From Gnetum montanum (Eukaryota > Streptophyta > Gnetopsida > Gnetales > Gnetaceae): DNA of 59,835 nt. Below, piece by piece: positions 23,901-35,900 of the stretch. A program made the position numbers and the translations under genes. The stretch lies in NCBI GenBank assembly GCA_015680685.1, contig MNCI01009457.1, forward strand, positions 590,306 to 650,140. The letters are read 5' to 3'. The notes under the pieces were generated by a model. It was not told the DNA's origin, did no database searches, and saw nothing but the letters and a program-made list of their open reading frames with translations. Each line of letters opens with the position of its first letter. Within the stretch, counting starts at the first letter, position 1.

Positions 23901-26900
23901 ATGGGCTATGCTTGTTTCTATGTTTGGTGGTCATTGAGGTCGGAGGATCAGGTTACTGAGGTCGTGCTAGACACAGTAGCGGGGGAAGAAAGGATTATGG
24001 TTAAATTTGAAAACTTGCCAGTGGTACGCAAGGAGGAAGCGTTGGCCTGCAAGACCTGTGGGAAAGGGCACCCCACGTCGGAATGCCATTGTAGGTCGAC
24101 TGAGAATGCTTAGGGCTGGAGCCTCGTGGGTCAAAAGGGCATCTGGAAGCAGGGGAAGGCAAGGAGACCAAGGGTTCTCCCTAGACTCGACCGGCCAAAC
24201 GGATGGATGAGTTGCCAGCTTTAGAGATGGAGTTGCCCCCGTTGGGTGAATGGATAATAGTGGGGCAAGGGTCTTCAAGACCAAAAATGAAGGACTTCCT
24301 GGCAAGTCAGGCGGTAGGCTTGGTGGGCGTGGCTATGCTTCCACCAAAGTGCAAGGTTGGGTGCCCAGATAAAACAACAACGCGCAAGAAATCCACGCAG
24401 TTGGATATCAATTTGGGGGTGTAGTGAACACTGCGGGAGATGTACCACAGATGGATGTCTGCATCTCTATCAAGATCCTTACCTGGAACTATTGGGGCCT
24501 GGGTACCTCGTACAAAAGAAATACCCTACGAATGATGGTTAGGGAGGTAGGATGTGATTTGGTCTGTTTACAGGATACAAAGGTCCAAACATTTGAACGG
24601 AAACTATTGAACTAGGAGGGCTAGACTTCACACTTGGTGCCTAATAGGGGCTACACGGGAGGGTTGGCTATTTTGGCTAAAATCCTGGTTAGATTCGTAG
24701 AAGATTCAGATTGGAGCCGAATTGTTTACATGCCACAAGCGGATCTTTGGCTCACAAACGTTTACGGGGCACAACACTGGGAGGCCCAGGTCTAGGAGCT
24801 TAGATAGGTGGCAGGGATAATCCCCAATACTGCCAGATGGATGTTGCTGGGTGATTTCAACTAGAGGCTCTATTGTTGGGAGAAAACTGGAAATGATTGC
24901 ATGAATCCTTTGGGGGCCAAGGCTTGCATCGATTTCCTCCGCCAATATGAGTTGGTTGACTTGGAGATTCTAGGATGTCAATACACTTGGAGCAACTATT
25001 GAAGGGGACCAGATCGGGTCCAGTCCAAGATTGATCGGATATGGGTTAGTGCAGGCCTCATACTAGAATTCAACATCAAGGCTGAAGGTAAAGAATAGCA
25101 GGCCTCAGACCATTGGTCCATCCTCTACCATGTCCAGTCTAAGGAGGGTCGGGAACTTGGCCATTCAAGTTCGAGAGGACCTAGTTGCACAAAGCTCAGC
25201 TGAAACTGTTGGTGACTAATATATGGCAAAATTATACATGAGGGCAGAAGCCTCGACAATTCCTGATGGACGGATTGCGGGCTCTAAAAATTGGCATTAA
25301 GACAAAAGCAACCAATGACAAGTATAGCTTCTGAGGGTACAAGATGCATATGCAGGAGGAACTACGGAAGATCCAATGGTTGCAGGAAGCTGGGGCTGCC
25401 TAGGACACTGAAGAGTAGGAGCTACTGCAAGAACTCCATGAGCTAGATGAGGAAGAAAGCTACTGGCGCCAACGTTCAAGGGTGACGTGGTTACAGGAAG
25501 GGGACAAGCACACATGCTTCTTCTTTGTTATGGCCAAAAATAATTGGGCCCACAAAAACAAAATCCAAAGCTTGTTGGAGGGCATAGGTGGGGGAGGGCC
25601 ACAGAGCAGTAGAAGGGGGCTGGAAGCCCTGTAAGCATTCTGGGGGGAGATATGGTGGTGGTAGGCAACGAAACCTATATTTGTGCCAATTCCAAGGGTC
25701 CTTACACATGCTGACAACCTTAATTTGCTATGCCCTTTTTCGCAGGAGGAGTTATTGAGGGCAATGAAGTCGATGTAGTCCAACAAGGCTCCCGAGCTAG
25801 ATGGGTGGCCCATCGCATTCTTTAGGGAGTACGAACACATCTTGGGACCCAATTGGCTAGACACCTTCAATAGTATGCTTTGCTAGCAACAAGTTAGGAG
25901 AGAAATCAATTGCTCAAGGGTGGTGGTGTTGCCCAAAGTCCCTCACCTATCCTCACCTTGACACTTTTGGCCCATTAGGGTTTGTAATACCCTTCTACGA
26001 GTCTTTTCCAAGATGTTGGTTGGGCATGTTGCACTATTAATAGTGAAGTTAGTTGGGGAGCATCAGGCTAGATTTATAAAGGGCCATTATTTGTAGGACT
26101 AGGTGCTGCTATTGTAGGAGATCTTGCACTCGATTAAGATGGCTAGATTTCCGGGAATGTGTCTTAAGCTTGATATCACCAAGGCTTATGACATAGTGAG
26201 TTGGGCAGCACTCAGGATGGTTATGAGGGCAAAGCGTTTTGATGCCAAGTTTGTAGACCTGTGTATTCAAATGCAGCAAAGCAGCTGCTATTCATTTGAC
26301 ATTGATGGGAAGCTCTGTGGTTTCGCTGAGACGAGGTGTGGATTGCGACAAGAGGACCCGCTATCACCGCTCCTATTTATCATCATCATGGATTTGTTCA
26401 AAAGCTATTGTCTTGCCAAAGGTGTGCAGGGACTCCATGTCGCTGGGGTGCATTGTCTGGTAGCCACTACATGGATGATACGATGGTCTTCTCTAGGGCT
26501 ATGGTGCTGTAGGCAATGGCCCTATTATGGGCAATGGCTAGGATGCAACACGAGATGGGCCTCAAAGTTAATAAAGGGAAGCTGGCCATATACCTCATCA
26601 ACACGGATGGAGCAATGCAGGCCAAGATGATTCAGACGTTGGGCATTCTGCTGGGACATGCGCAAGACACGTGCCAAGCTATTGACTATGGTGATGCAAA
26701 AAATTGATAGCATAGTTAGGGAGTTCATGTGGTTAGGTGGCAAAGGGGGCAAAAAGATGCATTTGGTGTCTTGGATGGTCCTGGTGCATCCCAAGCCAGC
26801 GGGGGGAATTGGCATGTTGCAATTTAGGGATGAGGTGACCTTGGGCCTGCACTACTTGCTGAACCGGTATCTAGGACAAAATGAGGGTGTGGCATCGTGG

Positions 26901-29900
26901 GTGCAGTTACTGCAATGGAAATATAATTGTTGGGAGGCGTAGCCGGATAGTTCCCAACCTTGGGAAAACCTCTACCGTCATGTTGGTGAGGTGGAGTAGC
27001 TTGAATTAGTAGGATAGGACTCGAAGGAAGTAGTTAAATTCCTTTACTCGTAGGAGGCTAGTTGGTCGAAGCTCTAGGAAGGCCGCCTTCCCGAGAAGAT
27101 AAAGGCTTTTGGTTGGCTCCTCAAGCACAAGACGTTGCCAGTGAGGGCCACATTAAGGGAGTGGGGGCTTCGAGTGGGGGACATTTGTCCGCTTTGCCAC
27201 GCGGAGCCCGAAACGATACACCACTTTATATATGGGTGTAGGTTTTCATAGGTTGTGTGGCTGGCGGCTAATATCTCCCACATAGCGGGGTTCCACGGGG
27301 ATTTGTTTGAGCTTGCCACATTGTGGATCTTGTGGAAACGTAGGAATTTGTTGGTCTTTCAAGGGTGGCCACTCCCTGCGGCCCTGACAGTGGTCCAAGA
27401 GGTGCGATTACTATGGATAGAGGCCATGGAGGCCATGGAACAAAGGCTGCTCTTTGAGCCATTGTGGACGGAATTTGCCAATATGCCCGAGCTATGGGCG
27501 CTAGTCAAAAGGATGGGATGGGTGGACTTGCTGAAACACTTGGAAGGAGAACTGAACCTATCCACGCAACAATTTTATGACAACTGGGTGGGAAATACAA
27601 TGCAATATAGGGGCAAAACAATTGAGGTGTTGATGCAAGCATTGGCTGTTGCGTTGGGGGTGGCTGTGAGGGAGATTGTGGTGCTAGTCGCACGGGAACA
27701 AATGGATGCGATAGAGTTCTTTCATGGGGCCATTCCTAGGATTGCTAGCGGGTACATCCAGAAGTCTAGGTTGCAGGGTGTCTAGAGGGAGGCAACAGTT
27801 TTGGTGGAACGATATTTTGTCCACTCAGGATACCCCCACAAGCTTGTGGGTGTGCATTTCACTTTTCTCAAGCATTTGTGGCATGGGTCACCTATCAATC
27901 TGCCGTAGTTCTTCTAGGGTTCCTTATGGAGGTGACGGTTGGGGTGGCACCCAGGGGTGGTTCTTGCACTCTAGTGTGGGGGTATGCCAATCGCAAATCC
28001 GGTGCCAACCATTGTCTATTAGCGGAGGTGGGGGCACAATCAGGGAGAAAGGGCGCAAACACAGAGCAGTCGGGGCCTTGTTTCGGGTAGGGCCAAGGAG
28101 CCAAGCTAGTCTGTGGGCGGGGAGTCGATGTTGGGGCGGTGCACTGGTAGTAGAGCATAGCTTGACGAGTGCTAGTTGGCCATTGAGCAAGTGCGCTTGG
28201 AGGAGTGTGTGTTGTGGCAGCTGCGATGGGAGGACATGTGACAGGAGGCCCAACGGGAGGCATTGCAAGACCTCTGATGGATGGAAGTGGTGTTTACTAA
28301 ACACCAGACGGGCTTGGTGCAACTCATTGAAGTGAACAATCAGAGAATGGCACTTGGGCCCAACACCATGGTTACACAGACTGCGACTACCTCGGCAGCT
28401 TTTGAGGCCTCTGTTGCAGTAGAGAGCAATGGGTCAGTTTCGTGGCTGGCCAAGACGACAGGGAGCGGTAGCTTGGGGCTAGACGTGCCTCTGTAAGGCT
28501 ACGTGACCTAGTCGACCATGGGGGGTGTTTTTTTGTTTTTGTTTCTATTTTTCTTTTTGCCCTGATGGTTGTCTCTCGACTGTGTTGGGGTCTTAGGGTA
28601 GTTGTCCTCCAAACTGTTGGTTTTTTGGATTATTTTGGGGCTGTGAGACTAACCGAATTGTGCGGACGCGTGTTTGCAAGGAACATGCTATGGAGGGCCT
28701 TGGAGCCACGTGGTTGGGATGGGCTTGGAGCCTGGGGTCGATGACCCATGTTGTACATATGTACAATCTTGTTTTTTTTGGAATAATATCGCTTGAACAT
28801 TTTCCAGAAAAGAAAAGAAAAGCTCAACTCACAACTCTCCCAACGATCTTAGAGGCGACACTTGTCCCCTCTCAATCCTCAATAGCTGATCATGGAACCC
28901 AAGCTCAAGACAAGACACTTATAAGAGATTCCCTTGACCTCTCTCAAGTGCTCTCCCTTGCCTCTCACTTAATTTCCTTGCACAAGCTCTCTTCTTGCAC
29001 AAGTTCTCCTTCCTCAACTCTCATGAGCTCTCTCTCTCTCTTGCTCATGGTTAGGGTTTGGCCTTCGGCCTTTGGCGTTTGGCACTTCAACACTAACAAT
29101 GGTGAATTACATCAATATTTTATAAGCAACCAGAAGATAAGAAACCTGGAAACCTTTCCTCAACTCAACTTGAGGTTCTTTTGATGTTTCCCAAGTCTTC
29201 TCACCTTTTCCCCAATTGTTTCCATCTTGCTTTAGCTGTTTCCTGAATTGGGATGGGCATTTTTGGAAGTTTCCCCATCCATTTGGGTCATCTCTAACCT
29301 TGCCATGACATCTCTATGAAAACCCAGCTCTTGGTTGGGTCATCTGTTGTTTTCTTGAGATGTCCCATCTAGTCCCAAGACGTCCCAAATTTTGGTGGGA
29401 CACCTCGCTCAAGATGTCACTTGCGCAATTGGGACATCTCACCTAGGACATCCCAATTTCTAGTGGGATGTCTCTCCTACCAGGGCCAAACACAAAAATG
29501 CTTGTTTTGATGTCTGGAACCTTTGGATGCCTCCAAACAAGTCCCTATATACTCTGGAACCCTCTAAACTCATCAAAATGAGCCCAAAACACCTCGAAAC
29601 ATGCCAAAACATCTAGGAATCATCATCAACAAAATCAACATAAAAAGACACACATTAATAGAACACAATGGTCCATGTGTTCTTCAAGCGTGAAACCTAC
29701 AAAACATTCATGTAGGGTAGAATAAGGGGATTGGCAGAGGTGTCCCTACACCAAAATCATTAATACTAAACTTTTTGTTTATCCAACATTTTACACAAGC
29801 CAGGCTAGTCATAATGAGCACAAACATGTCATAGCTACCATGCTAGAAATTAATATTTCGATTGAATCAAGGAAAATATGGTCCCACTGGGTACTTTTTA

Positions 29901-32900
29901 ATTGTTTAACATTAAAATCTCAAGATCTAAGGCATGAACTGAAAAAACTAATTGTAGATTTATACTTTAGGCGTAAAACTGATTTAGTCCACCAAATTTG
30001 AGCACAATTCGACAACTTTGAATTTTGATGCATTTTAATTAATTAAATATTCAATACTTTAAAAATTTTAACTAAACATCAAAATAAACCATGAATCCAT
30101 ATCATATTAATTTTCTAATATTATTCTAAAATAATGCTAGACTTTGAAATACTCATTCATTAATAACAATTGTATATATAAAAACTTAAAATAATAAAAA
30201 ATTAGACAAAAATTAGAAATAAATAGTAATCTTACTTATGCCACCCAAACAAAGGCCTTCGTATTACTGGAAAGCATTAGGCATATCTACAAACATATAT
30301 AAGCTTTAAAACAAATTAAAGTCTAAGTATTTAAAAGAGTACTAAGGTCATATGTACAAATGTGGGGCATTACAATTGAAGGCTTGGGGATTGAATCATA
30401 TAAATGTTCTACCATATGCTAGAGATAATAAAGCTTCTAATATTTCAATGGACATAGACACACTGTTGAGTTATGTAAGGTGTTAAATGTGTGTTTTATT
30501 GCTTCAGTTCAGTTTTTCAAATTTTATTTTAGTTTTTTTTTTTTTTGTATTGAAAATTTCTGTTGTAGATTGTTCATTTCAATTAGAAGGAACTGGGTTT
30601 CAGTTGACTTTAGTAGATTCAATGTGAACTTACAACTGTTATCTTGCAGTGGTACACATTGTGAAGAACTATGTTGCCCACCTTCTAGATGCCCGTGTTC
30701 CTTTGATTCTAGGTAAAAGATTTGGTTTTTTCCTCACCTTTATGAATTTTTAGCTAATATATCTGAAATTATTTGTCTTCATTTATTAATTGTTTTTAAA
30801 TTTTGGTATTATTATTTTGATAAGAAGTTATTTGAATCTTTAAATCATCCTATCAAGTTTGAAATAGAGATAGAATTGAAGCCATTAAGAAAGAACATGA
30901 AGTTCAAGAATAACATCAGAGTTGTAGATCCAAGAGGAAATACAAAAATAATGTGATTAATCGGAGCAATGAAATAACATTACCAGTGCTTTATTGGTTG
31001 TATTAAATAAACTACTTGAATTAATAAAGTTTAGCACGATAAAGAATGACATAATGCTGAGGGTAGAGCAGCAAGGATATCTATAAAACATTATAATAAT
31101 CTTGGTGCCTTTGTCCCATCAATAATGTGTTGACTGCTGGCTGTCTACCTGATGCCATAGTCTTGAACATATATTTTTAGTGTGCTCCCAGACGGTACAT
31201 GTCTCAGCCTACTTGTTGAATTTGAACCTATGACTTGTAGACCATAAATTGCATTTTCTAACTAATGAGCAATGGTTCACTAACATATCTATAAGACATG
31301 ATGATATTATATTGATAATAATGGAGTTAAACAAGCTTATAAAAGACTAATTTGTCCTTAAAAAAAGAAACAGCTTAAGGAGAAACAAGTTGAGCTGTTA
31401 AACCTGAAAAGGATTGAAGATAGTTTTCAAAGTTACTATAAAAAAATGCAGGTTCAGAACTACAAAATTCGGTTTGCTGAAGAAGCCAAGCTATTTCATA
31501 GTAATTTGTTGGCAAATGATATAAATAAGAACATTAGGATTTCTTTTACTATGATCCAAGTATACAATGTTAAAGATGGTATTGTCAAGTTGCCATTAAG
31601 AAAATCAACAGATTTTGATGGATTATATGCAAAGTTAAATATGGCAGGTCATTAATTCAAGAAGAAATACGAACAAAAGATCAAGTGAAAGTTTGAAAAA
31701 ACTCTATTAGACAAATAGTGGATATTAGCTAGGAAGAAATGTTTTCCTAAAAGGGTAATATTGAGAATCTAAAAATTAAAGACTTCTTTTAATGCAAAGC
31801 CAAATTGTTTTTTTTTTTCTTTTTCGTTTTCTTTTTTCTTTTTTCTTTTCTTTTTTTTTTTTTTTGTGGAAAAGAAGCTCAGAGAATGGACCGAAGAAAA
31901 GGAAGTTAGACTAGTGTGACCAGTAAGATTTTGTAGGAAGTGAGATTTTAGAAATGGCAAGGATTAGGTGGTCTTATGTTCAACTTGCTATTGTGTCTAT
32001 TAGTTATTTTAATTTATTTATTTACTTTTATGATTGTGGATTAATCCCATATGATGTAGGCATCGTGGATGCTAGTCAAGCCATGTAATAAATAAAAGGA
32101 ATAAACCGATATTGAAACATCTAGTTCATCATCATCATCATTGTTGTAGTCTTATCCCTACTGCATGGAGTAATCTATAGAAATTCTTTTCTGCCATTTA
32201 CTTTATTAAGAGCTCAACAGGAGATTGGGGCCTCCTTGGAAGAGGCCAAGCAAGAGGTCCTCAAAGAGCTGCAAGTGTTATCCTATGAAGAGGAGTTGTA
32301 TTGGTGATAGCGTGTGTGCATCATATGGCTAAAGGAGGGGGACAAAAATATGTGATTCTTCTTTGCCACGACAAAGTCAAACGGACAATCCAAGAAAATA
32401 CATCACTAATGCATGACGGAAGCACTCTTATCCATACCCAAGATATTGTGTAGGTGATTCACTCTTATTGGGCTAATATTTGGTGTAGCCATAACACCCT
32501 ACTATTGTTTGTCCCAGTGCAACCCATGATTGGTAGAGAAGACAGCCGCTTGCTCCACAAGCCTTTTACCTAGGCTGAGTTAAAGTGATGTCGCTGAAGG
32601 TTGACAAGGCCCCTAGGCTTGATGGGTGGCATGTTGAGTTCTCTAGGGAATTTGTCAATATTCTTGGGAGGAATCTATTGGATGCTTTCAATACAATGCT
32701 TTGATGGCAATAGATTTCCCGCAAAATTAACTGCTCCAAGATTGTGCTATCCCCAAAACAGCCAACCCCACTGATCCGTCCTAGTTTCGACCAATCAGAA
32801 TTTGTAACACATTGCTTTGCATGTTTACCAAAGTGCTGGAGAGAAGGTTGGCTTTGATGATACTTGCTCTAGTGGATAGGCATTAGGCCAATTCCATTAA

Positions 32901-35900
32901 AGGTAGGTTCCTCTAGGACCAATTCATCTTGATGCAGGAGATTCTTCACTTCCTATAGACTTCCAACTACCCAGGTATGTGTCTCAAGTTGGACATTACG
33001 AAAGCATATGATACAGTTAGTTGGAAAGCATTGCGCGAAATTATGTTGCATAAGGGATTCCACCCAAAATTTGTTAATATGTGCATTCACTTACAAGCTT
33101 CAAGTGCATGTTCTTTCAATATTGATGGAAAACTTTAGGGTTTTTCATCCCCTCATTGGGATTTGACACAGGGGGACCCTCTGTTCCCTTGTCTTTTTAT
33201 TGTTGCAATGGACACAATGCAGTCATACGAAAAGATGGAAGGCATCAAAGGTCTAGAGATTGTAGGCGTGGAGTGCTTGGTGGAGCACTTTCAGATGACG
33301 CGGTCCTATTTTTGCATGCTATTATGCTACATGATATTACAGTGAATAGAGCTCTCAGCAAGATGGCTAACGAGATTGGCTTGGAAATTAATAGAGGGAA
33401 ATCAACACTTCACCTAATCAATACTAATGGGTGGATAAGGGTGAAGATATCCTAGATTCTGGGCATTTTGCCAAGTATTTAATGCGATTTGTACTTAAGT
33501 ATGCCTAATTATGCTTGGTAGAGGAAGGGAACTTGGTCTACACTAATCCCAAAAAGGCAGCAGTGTATTGGGCATTGGACCACTTGCTTCCTAACTAGGA
33601 AAGGGAAAATTGTTCTTGCCACTTTGGTTCTTGCAGCTATTACTAGATTTACCGCTTCTGTGACCTTTCCTCCCAAAGACATCATCCTCAAGGTGGACCA
33701 ATTAATTAGAAACTTTATTTGGTCATGGGGTGAAGGGGGTGAAAGGCTGCATTTGGTTTCCTGGGATACTATCGCTAGGCCCAAGGAGGTTGGGGCCTAG
33801 GGGTGGTGAAGTTTCAGGATGTCGTAACCATGGGGTATCAGCTTCTAACCAATCGATTGTTGTAATCAATTGACAATTTGACCCAATGGATCCATATCAT
33901 GAACAACAAGTACCAGCAATGGGTGGCTAGGAACTAGGACTCGCACATTTGGAGGACCATCTACAACATGCTAAAGAGGTGGCACATGAGGATATGCTGG
34001 GGGTGCCACCATGCAACATCATTCAGACTAAATACCCCAACGTTGAAGGTTGGTGGGCTATTTAAAAAGGAAGGCTTCCCAAAAAATTTAAAAATTTTCT
34101 TTGGTTGGCCAATCACGCTATGCTTTCGATGCATGCCACCCTACATGGGCGGGGATTAAACATTAATGATATCTGCCCACTTTGTTCAAGGGCTTCTAAA
34201 GTGCATAATCATTTTATTTACCAATGCCTGTACATCACTGACACTTGGTGGGTTGCTATGCTTTGTCCTTCGCTCATATTGGACAATGACTTCAAAGCTG
34301 TTGTTGTTCTTTGGTGCTTGTGGAGAACTTGTAACAACTGGAATTTTTGATCTTTGCTGCTTCCCCCACCTACACAAGTCGCAGCTCTCAGGGTAAGATT
34401 GTGGTGCAAGGCTTTTGGAGCAATGGGGATGATGCCTACCTTCAAGCCTTCATGTGCAGCGTTTTAGGCTAATTAGGTTTTTTGGAGGCTTGCTGAGAGG
34501 GTTGGTTGGGTTGACCTCCTTCCTTTGCTTGAGGGGGAGCCTAACTTGGCAAATAGTTCTTTCTATAGGAACTGGGCCATAGATTCCGCCACCTTCCTAG
34601 AAGTCTAGATTGAGCTCACTAAGATGGCATTGGTGCATCTGCTTGGGGTCCCAACTGCTGGGGAGGTCATCCTTCCTACTAGGTGCGAGTTATAGGATGT
34701 AGAAGGTTTCTTCATTGGGCTTGTGCCTAAGACAGGGAGTGGGTAGTTTCCTAAGTTAGCGTTGTTGTAGCTTTGGCAAGATGCGGCTAAGCTCATTGAA
34801 CGATTCTTTGTTCAGTCTAGGAACATTTGGAAATTGCAAGTGGTGCATTTTTCTTTCCTGAAGTGCATGTGGCTTGGCCATAGTGTGAATCTCCCAGATT
34901 TTTTTTGGCTTCGCTCCATCAGCAGAGACAGGGTAGACACTTGAGCCTAATTTTGGCCCTGTGGAATGCCGTGAGGCTGCTTGTTCCATAGCCATCGCTA
35001 CATGTGCCTTGCATTGTAGTCTACAGATGTCAAGCTTCAGGGAGGCATGGCTCCTTCTCTATTGATTTCTCCTATTGGCAAGGAGGTTTCACCATCTGTG
35101 GGGGAGGGGACATGGCATTTGCCTTCCCCTAATGTTGTCTTGCAAGAGCTTCAGCATCGGTTTGATGAGTTGTAGAGGGCTACGGCGAAGGTTGCTGACC
35201 GTGCTTTAGGTGAGGAAAGGGCTGATTGGGAGGAGGAGTTTCAACACCTCATGGTGCAGGCTAAGCTATGCCATGCAGAGAGGGAGACAGAGGCAGAGAG
35301 ACCTAGAAGAGGTGGTAGCCAGGGTGATGCTTGAAGAAGAGCTGTGTAGATAGCTCAGAGCTAAGATGTCGAAGGAGTAGCAACAAAGGGCTATGCAAGA
35401 GCTGGAGGAATAGGACCAAAGAGAGTGTGATAGGTTGAAAGTTGAATAGTTACAGAGGTAGCAGGATAGGGCATATGAGACCAACACATAGCTCTAGTTG
35501 TAGGATGGGAAGTGCCCTTACCTAATCATGACATTAACTGCAACAATTCATGGCACTCACTACAAAGACACATCAGAAGGACTGTCATTCAGCTTCATCT
35601 AGATGGTACTAGCAATGAAGTGAACTGCTCCAACAAGGAGGAGGCATTTAAGGAATTTCAATAGGTTGCGGCCTTTGTTGATATGGAGATGCCCAGGCTA
35701 TTCAGATGTAATTCATGGTCAAGAGAGAGCCACCTATCACTGTATCAGGCTGCCCAGGCACTTGTAGGATTGTGGGCTACTAATTCGTGTGTGGGGGCTA
35801 GCAGTCCCCCAGTTTGCGTCTGCCACTCCTTTCTTTCCTAGTTTTACTTTGATTTGGGTGGTTAAGGGCTCCATAGTTTCCATTGGTGGCTAAAACCGTC

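Larger units (their letters stand above)
23146..28819 (+). mobile_element. LINE A: near full-length L1-type retrotransposon
   Basis: Flanked by the 15-bp duplication AAGCTCAACTCACAA (23131-23145 and 28820-28834) and ending in an AGAAAAGAAAAGAAA tail. It carries ORF1 with a zinc knuckle, then endonuclease, reverse transcriptase, a zf-RVT zinc finger, an extra conserved domain and a coiled-coil tail. The 3' UTR contains the 16-bp palindrome TTGTACATATGTACAA at 28751-28766. All frames are broken, mostly by TAG codons. This is the best preserved of four related copies in the window. Confidence 0.92.
22968..29753 (+). mobile_element. Solo-LTR-like element Y, itself split by LINE A
   Basis: It begins TGGTGCAGGGA and ends TCCCTACACCA (an 11-bp terminal inverted repeat with one mismatch). 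It is flanked by 5-bp duplications AAATC (22963-22967, 29754-29758); copy A has a single AAATC at the equivalent site. Without LINE A it is about 1.1 kb and non-coding. Inverted GGGATGTC/GACATCCC-like motifs cluster at 29,330-29,480. A solo LTR is most likely; a non-autonomous TIR element is the alternative. Confidence 0.75.
20420..30374 (+). repeat. Long solo-LTR-like repeat X, copy B, with nested insertions
   Basis: It starts TGTTGGACCCC and ends GTGGGGCATTACA, flanked by the 5-bp duplication ATTGA (20415-20419 and 30375-30379). TG...CA ends with a 5-bp duplication indicate a solo LTR. Without its inserts it is about 3.2 kb. Its first part (20,420-22,967) matches copy A 10,612-13,450 and its last part (29,754-30,374) matches copy A 13,450-13,860 and 14,530-14,712. 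The two parts are separated by a nested element. Confidence 0.75.
8180..30649 (+). other. Intron 3 (22,470 bp), transposon-packed
   Basis: GTAAGA...CTTGCAG. It holds the importin-alpha fragment, a SINE, repeat X copy A, the endogenous pararetrovirus, and repeat X copy B with its nested solo LTR and LINE A. 8,180-9,720 holds nothing recognisable. Confidence 0.85.

Noticed and set aside
25460-25870. 136-residue minus-strand open frame in LINE A
   Set aside because: It is antisense to the region between endonuclease and RT and shows no domain.
27724-28335. 203-residue open frame within LINE A
   Set aside because: It is an out-of-frame shadow. The frame carrying the conserved extra domain and tail is the one containing 27,255-27,785 and 28,281-28,496.
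14713-30374. Repeat X copies A and B as the two LTRs of one retrotransposon with the viral-like region as its interior
   Set aside because: Copy B has its own 5-bp duplication on both sides, copy A's flanks do not match, the interior lacks integrase, and no primer-binding site follows the inner end of either copy.
31446-31655. 69-residue open frame as a host exon
   Set aside because: No homology to the activase family, no conserved domain recognised, and the adjoining exons join in frame without it.
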